Shown here piece after piece: positions 58,918 to 64,000 of a DNA stretch of 64,000 bases. Numbering within the stretch: position 1 is the first letter of the stretch; every line of letters starts with the position of its first letter. The stretch is taken from the NCBI GenBank assembly GCA_015680685.1, contig MNCI01012628.1, forward strand, positions 1,220,848 to 1,284,847, in the 5' to 3' direction. The translations under genes and the position numbers were made by a program. The stretch comes from Gnetum montanum (taxonomy: Eukaryota; Streptophyta; Gnetopsida; Gnetales; Gnetaceae). Below the pieces are notes generated by a model. It was not told the origin of the DNA. It searched no databases and saw only the letters and a program-made list of their open reading frames with translations.

Positions 58918-58935
58918 TCCCCAGCAACGGTGCCA
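58918..58935 (-). other. Element F primer binding site (tRNA-Asp type, decayed)
   Basis: On the minus strand TGGCACCGTTGCTGGGGA lies one base after the 5' LTR. It differs from the tRNA-Asp complement by two transitions, both at former CpG sites. Confidence 0.8.
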
Positions 58936-58936
58936 A

Positions 58937-59784
58937 TGATAAGCAACGAGTAGTCCTTATACCCAACCATATGAATCACTAGCATTCACTAAGTGCTCTA
59001 GTCAAATTCCATATACTTTATCTTTCTAAGTACACTAGGTCTAAGAAGTAAATCTAACATACGTGATCATTGTCTTCTTAGTTTCACTTGTGAAGTGCAA
59101 GTGTATGATTAAGTGTAACTGAGGCATATGATTTTTATCATTTTATATTTATTATTTAAATTACCTAAGTGCTAGAAAATAATAATGTGATTAAATGCTT
59201 AATTAATATAACAACTAACTAATATCTTAACTAATCCTAACACAAGCATTCGTTCCCACTTACTATACACATCTTGAACTACATTACAATGTTACTAGGT
59301 TACCAAGCGTTAAGCGCTATTGGGATTACCAAATGCTAATGAATGCTCGAAATGGTCGTACTTATGTGTATTAATTAATCACTAAGTAATTAGTTAATTC
59401 GATGCATTAAAGTAAATTTCTCAAATAATAAATGCATTAAGTAAACATTAAGCTAATCCAAATGCTGCATGGTTTGTGAAGAAAGCTCATCTTTATTGTT
59501 GGTCACACCAAGGTGCTTAGGTACATCAGTGTTTGAATAAAGATTTGAATACTTCTCACTCCTACTGCGGGTACTTAGAAAATATTCTAACTATTAAATG
59601 AACAAAATGCAAGAGCTTTGCTAGGATACTAAATAATGGATTCCATAAATGTAGTTCGTGCACACATTTATATAGGTGATAGAAGATACTGCATTGATGC
59701 ATATGCATCAACATGTCAAACCCTGCATTGATGTGTATGCGTCGACAGGATAATGTTGATGCAACCCATGAATGTTACTCATTA
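58937..59784 (-). repeat. Element F 5' LTR
   Basis: 848 bp. The right edge reads CTCATTA (59778-59784) and the left edge TGATAAG (58937), each one transition away from the family ends. U3 on the minus strand has TTGATGCATATGCATCAA (palindrome at 59692-59709) and TATATAAA. The pairing with the 3' LTR is clear over R/U5. Confidence 0.9.
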
Positions 59785-59789
59785 ATTAT

Positions 59790-60480
59790 GATTTACAAAG
59801 GAATTTTATTAAAAAAAAATTCAATTGATTATTAAGATACATAATTTCTTAACATGCAGTTTGTAGATGATTGTTTTTTTATGATCAAAAATTCATTGTA
59901 ACATATCAATACTCTTTTAGTTAGAGTGGATGATTATTGCATGTTATCTAGCTTTTAGATCAATCAACAAAAATCTATTGTTTATTGTAATGATAATATT
60001 AATGAGTGGGTTACTCTCAAGTCTTGGAAAATCTTGAAAAAATATTTTGTTCTCAAAATTTTAGGAATGCCTTTTTTAGCCTAATCTTATTATTTTGTGG
60101 AATTATGTGGTTGATAAAATTGAAAATAACCTTGATAAATAGAAAGGAAAAAACTCACACTTATCGATAAATTTTTAGTTATTAAGCTAATGATTCATTC
60201 AACTCATATTTATTACTCCAGCTATTGGGCTCATTCTAAAACTTCTTATGGGAGAATTGATCATATTATCCGTCCTTTTCTTTAATTTGCTAAGCAACAT
60301 AGAAAAGGTTTTTCTAGAGTTGCTTGGGAAATTTGCACTCATAGTAAGAAAGATGGAGGAATTGGTCTCATTAATTATTATATCCAAGGTATTTTTCTTG
60401 TAGCAAAGTAGATTGCAAAGTTGGTGGAGGAACACCTCTTTCGATGCCCTTGTTCTACCCTACATACTATGTGTTTTTTT
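59790..60480 (+). pseudogene. LINE reverse transcriptase catalytic box and thumb
   Basis: QFVDDCFFMI at about 59857-59886 is the LINE F/Y-x-DD box with both Asp kept. INQQKSIVYCNDNINEWV and a KILGMPF segment follow. Then SRVAWEICTHSKKDGGIGLINYYIQ (about 60315-60390) fits the V-W-IC-K-GGLGI motif of plant LINEs. It continues the RT cut at 45756. Confidence 0.8.
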
Positions 60481-60490
60481 ATGTTGATTT

Positions 60491-61455
60491 TGTTGGGGGA
60501 TGATTCTTGAATGTTTTGGCATGTTTCAAGGTGTTTTTGGCTCATTTTGATGAGTTTAGGGGGTTCCAGGATCTATGGGAACTTGTTGAAAGGCATCCAG
60601 AGGCTCCTAGCATTAAAACAAGCATTTTCATTTTTAGCACCTTTAGAAGAGATGTCTCCCTAGAAAGATAGATGTCTCCCCAGAAGTGTAGATGTCTTAA
60701 GTCCAAATGAGACATTTATCAAAAATAGTAGATGTCTCTTCCATGAGCAGGACTTTCATAGGAGACATTTACATGAAGCCAGAGACAACCCAACCGCATG
60801 GGGAAACTTCTAAAAACATTGTTCCAATTTAGAAAATAGCTAAAGTGAGATGGAAATTGCTAGGGAAAAGGTGATAAGACTTGAGAAACATCTAAAGAAC
60901 CTCAAGTTGAGTTGAGGAAAGGTTTCTAGGATTTTTATCTTTCGATTGCTTATAAATATTGATGTAATTCACCATTGTTAAGGTAAGAGACAGGATAACC
61001 CTAACCATGAGTAATAGAAAAATCTTATGAGAGTTGGGGGAGTATAGCTTATGTAAGAAGTTGAGTGAGAGGCAAGGGAGAACACTTGAGAGAGATTAGG
61101 AGAATCTCTTATAAGTGTCTTGTCTTGAGCTTGGGCTCCATTATGAGTGATTAAAGATTAAGAGGGGACAAGTGTGGCCTCTAAGATCTTTGGGAGAGTG
61201 CTACATTGAGCTTGGCTACTCATCTTTGCTGTATTTTATATGTATTTTGAGAATTATCTTAATATAAGGAAGATTTTCTCTTTTTTATTGTGTTGTTTTT
61301 ACTTTCTAAGCTAAATTTTCTTGGAAGTTGTGGATTGGATCCTATTGGGGTCTATTGTGGTGTAATCCTTGCACTAAAAGTGCATTAATGGAGATGATGC
61401 TTGGTGCTTATTTTAAGAAACAAACTTATGCAAGGAAAACCTAAGAATGATAACA
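60491..61455. repeat. Possible copia-like solo LTR within the LINE
   Basis: The block starts TGTTGGGGGATG and ends GATAACA. It contains TTATAAATATTG near 60950 and GAGAGTGCTACATTGAG-type sequence like R/U5 of plant copia LTRs. It separates LINE RT from its zf-RVT tail. The flanking bases do not form a clean 5-bp duplication (GATTT versus TTTGA), so ends are uncertain. Confidence 0.45.
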
Positions 61456-61559
61456 TTTGATCTTCTAATAACTTTCTTTACTATATTCTCCTTTTGGAGG
61501 CCATTTTAATTTCTAGTTCTCCAATTCTTAAATAAATTTGGAAGACATGATGCAAGGTA

Positions 61560-62460
61560 TATTGGAATTAAAATAATATTATAGTTTTAGAAGATATGCT
61601 TAAGCAAATTAGTCCTTGGTGGCTTCCTTTTAATGAAGGAGCTTGGGCTACTAATGGATCTAGATTGTGTACCACTTGGAGAAAATTTGGTATCATTGTA
61701 GTATCTTATTTGAGTATGCATGATAGATGGAATACTTGGAATGAAGTTTCTAGTCTTTATGATTTGGATAGAAAGATAAAAAAGAATTTTTAAAAATTAA
61801 TTTTTTAATCTTGAGAATTTATTTAAAGTTGACAATAATTTGCATCAGACTTTTCCAAATACTTTTTGGAAAGATGTTAGATATGTTTTTCTTTTTAATT
61901 CAAAAGTTGGTTATGAGATTGTTACAGAGAATGATTTTATTCATAAAAAATTCAATAAGTCCTAGAAAATGCAATTATCATCACATTTTTAGATGAGGAA
62001 AATAAAAGATATTTGGAGAGTTCATACATTTCCTAAAATTCATATTTTTTATGGTATCTTATTTATCAACATCTTCCTATTGGTACTTGTCCTAAACATA
62101 TGGGAAATGTTTCTTCTCAATGTCCTCTTTGTAGATGGAAAGATTCATTTTCTCATCTTTTTTTAGTGTCGTGTTGCTCAACATGTTTGGAAATGAATAT
62201 CTAGGATTTGTAGAAATTTTCAATCAAGCATTAATGAAGTCATTCTTAGTGATTAGCTTGCTTTGTCTACTTTATTTCTTTACATTTGGAATTGTTTTCA
62301 ACCACTTCTTCTTTACTCTATTTGGAAGCTCTAGTGTGCAGTTATTTTCCAATAGCAAGGGCATAACTATGATCTCTCTTCAGGTGTTAAAAACTAGATT
62401 CTCAAAGATGACATTTTTTACAACTTCAAGCAAAAAGGGCTTCTAGTGAAAGCTAACAAT
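61560..62460 (+). pseudogene. LINE C-terminal zf-RVT region
   Basis: Sequence from 61596 (ISPWWLPFNEGAWATNGSRL) leads to KDIWRVHTFPKIHIF and LPIGTCPKHMGNVSSQ. CPLCRWKDSFSHLFLVSC follows (about 62131-62184), the C-x2-C...H-x4-C zinc motif that ends plant LINE ORF2. Frames switch several times. ORF2 sequence fades near 62460. Confidence 0.7.
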
Positions 62461-64000
62461 TAATTTTTTTCCATAGTATTAGTTTTTTTTTTAAGGCTCA
62501 AGGATGGAAAGCATTCAACTTTTTTTACTCTTTGTTCATCTCTAATTGATGTACATTTTTTTCTTTAGAGAGAGTTTTCACCTTTTCTTTATAAGAAATC
62601 CTTTAGTAAGAAGTGAAAACTTGTGAGGGTACTTTTGAATAAGGGCAAGGCCTAATACTTTTCCTACCCTAAAGAGGAGGTCTTTTTTAAGATTAGTTGC
62701 AAGGACAAAAACTTGAAAATGCATCCTCAAAATCATTTTCTTTAGACTCTTTCTTTGACTTGATGTACTTTGAGTTTTTTAAATATTATTATTTATTTTT
62801 TTGGGGTCCAATACCCCCTATTTTTATTATATATTTATTTTGGGGTATGACACCAAACTATTTGTAATAGTATAGTTATAAGACTCCTAATTTAGAAGCT
62901 TTAAATTATGGGTTCAATTTTGATAAATAATGTCAAATTATAAAAATTTCAGGGTGTTGGTGTTACATCCCATCCTGAGACAATAGGTGTTGTCATTCGC
63001 TTATGATTTATACCTTACGTGTGGAGTTTGGGGGGTCGTCGGGGATGAGTTAATGTATTTTATATTTTATGAGGCTTCAACTTTATGTTATGATTATGAT
63101 GTCTTTACATACTTAACTAACGTGATTATGTACACTAGCCCTCTATGATGTGTTAGACAGGTGATGTTGCTGGTAGGGGTGTTAGATTGGGGTACAAGAG
63201 CACCTATTCCGTATGTTTTTATGTTTTATGTGTGATTTTGGTATGTAGGCATTTGTACTATAGTACTATGTTGTGTGATGTTTGGGTGTGGTTTTGACAT
63301 GTGAATGTGTAGAGCATATGATTTTGATTTGGAGTCTCGGTGTGTCTGTTACACATGAGTAAAGTTTACTATATTAGTTGTGGAAGAGAAAAAGCTATTG
63401 GCTTATGACAATGACAAAAAAATATAATAAAATAAAGTTAAAAATAAAAAAGTCAAAGTAACATCCATTTGCACGTGACGTGCATGTGAAAATAGAAAAA
63501 CAAAGGCTGTATGTATATTACATATGCTTAAAAGCATAGTGTTTTTTCTCCTTTATTTTTTTTACTTCTTTTCACCACCACCCTTTGTCACTACCATGCT
63601 TGGGTTTTTTCTCTATTTCTTTTGTATACAGAAACAAAAATGCACAAGAGTCTATTTTCTTCCATTTTTCTTTCTACTCTTCTTTTTCTAGATTCTGAGC
63701 CTTATGGATGATTTTTGCTTATTCTGAACATGGATTTGGGATTGTTGCAGTCATATCTACGTGGGTGTAGAACTTGTTGGGAGAAAGATGAAGTCCTGCT
63801 AGATTTTTGAAGATTTTCTACTTATTTTAGCCTTTCTGCCCCAATAATTTTAATTGATGAGTTAGCTTTACCTTTTCCCTATATTTTTGTGTTGTATTAG
63901 TGTATATGATCACACAATGGGGGCATGTGGAGAAAATAGCTCAAAGTCTAAGCTTAGGCATGTTATTTTGCATATTTCCAAAAATTGTACAATTTTGGTT
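62461..64000. other. Unassigned right edge
   Basis: AT-rich LINE 3' sequence probably extends to about 62830. Beyond it TGTTACATCCCATCCTGAG (about 62960) resembles an LTR start of some plant gypsy elements, but no partner end is in view. A GCACGTGACGTGC motif (about 63472) contains a G-box core. I see no gene. Confidence 0.35.

Larger units (their letters stand above)
45757..59784 (-). mobile_element. Element F: 14-kb Athila/Tat-like element with an extra 3' reading frame
   Basis: Minus strand order: 5' LTR (59784-58937), tRNA-Asp primer site (58935-58918), gag, protease, RT, RNase H, integrase, spacer, internal U3-like block (50290-50206), extra reading frame (from 49778), polypurine tract (46690-46682) and 3' LTR (46681-45757). 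Target duplication ATTAT is at 45752-45756 and 59785-59789, inside a LINE RT. Solo LTR G lies in its gag. All frames are broken and the protease, RT and integrase catalytic residues are altered. The 5' LTR edge reads CTCATTA instead of CTCATCA. Confidence 0.9.
42180..62460 (+). mobile_element. LINE (plant L1-type) remnant split by element F and other inserts
   Basis: Pieces of one non-LTR ORF2 appear in order on the plus strand. These are endonuclease-like (about 42180-42940), RT (45060-45756), RT catalytic box and thumb (59785-60480) and zf-RVT tail (61560-62250). Element F interrupts RT exactly, duplicating ATTAT at 45752-45756 and 59785-59789. Two further gaps (42950-45050 and 60491-61455) look like additional inserts. 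Every piece has stops, so it is an old dead copy. Confidence 0.75.

Noticed and set aside
62135-62446. Hydrophobic 103-residue open frame
   Set aside because: It starts in an off-frame reading of the LINE zf-RVT segment; the C-x2-C-H-C motif is in another frame.
63466-63490. Promoter with G-box near the right edge
   Set aside because: A single GCACGTGACGTGC motif without TATA or following gene is not enough.
1-64000. tRNA, rRNA or microRNA genes
   Set aside because: No cloverleaf, rRNA core or long near-perfect hairpin was recognised by reading; the tRNA-Asp matches are primer sites only.

Overview
This is nuclear DNA of a repeat-rich seed plant. It holds one intact spliced gene, a cytoplasmic poly(A)-binding protein gene at 37105-41241 (+, nine coding exons, about 684 residues). 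Almost everything else is transposable elements nested in one another. Plant origin follows from the tRNA-Asp primer sites and Athila/Tat-type Ty3/gypsy proteins, a plant LINE with a zf-RVT tail, GT-AG introns, telo boxes and a plant P450 relic. I cannot tell gymnosperm from angiosperm.

Left block (1-35560). Element A (1245-21239, +, 5' end missing) is split by element B (7800-19320, -, TSD CACCT). The 5' LTR of B is split by insertion C (15627-18770, TSD CTTAG), which carries a P450 pseudogene. Element A ends inside the reverse transcriptase of an older element D (21240 to about 35130). D is split again by element E (24442-34061, +, TSD ACATG), the only copy with two full LTRs, primer site and all pol domains. 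Element B has gag but no pol, plus an extra open reading frame near its 3' end.

Middle (35561-42150). This is the PABP gene, with a pyrimidine-rich putative leader intron, two telo boxes and an A-rich leader tract.

Right block (42180-62460). A decayed LINE (+) is split by element F (45757-59784, -, 14 kb, TSD ATTAT). F contains a solo LTR, G (55775-56603, +, TSD GAGGG). A copia-like LTR block also seems to sit in the LINE (60491-61455). The last 1.5 kb is unassigned.

Elements A, B, E, F and G, and probably D, belong to one Athila/Tat-like superfamily. LTRs with clear ends run TGATGAG...CTCATCA or close variants. R/U5 is similar between them, but each subfamily has a different dyad-rich block just before the TATA box. 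The main candidate novelty is in B and F, the two copies with the extra 3' reading frame. Each carries, upstream of that frame, a second internal copy of its own U3 dyad block plus a TATA-like run, as if the frame had its own LTR-like promoter. Also notable are G5 tracts at three matching places per element, an amber codon shared by A, E and F between RNase H and integrase, and an Asp-to-Asn change at the second integrase catalytic site in A, D, E and F.
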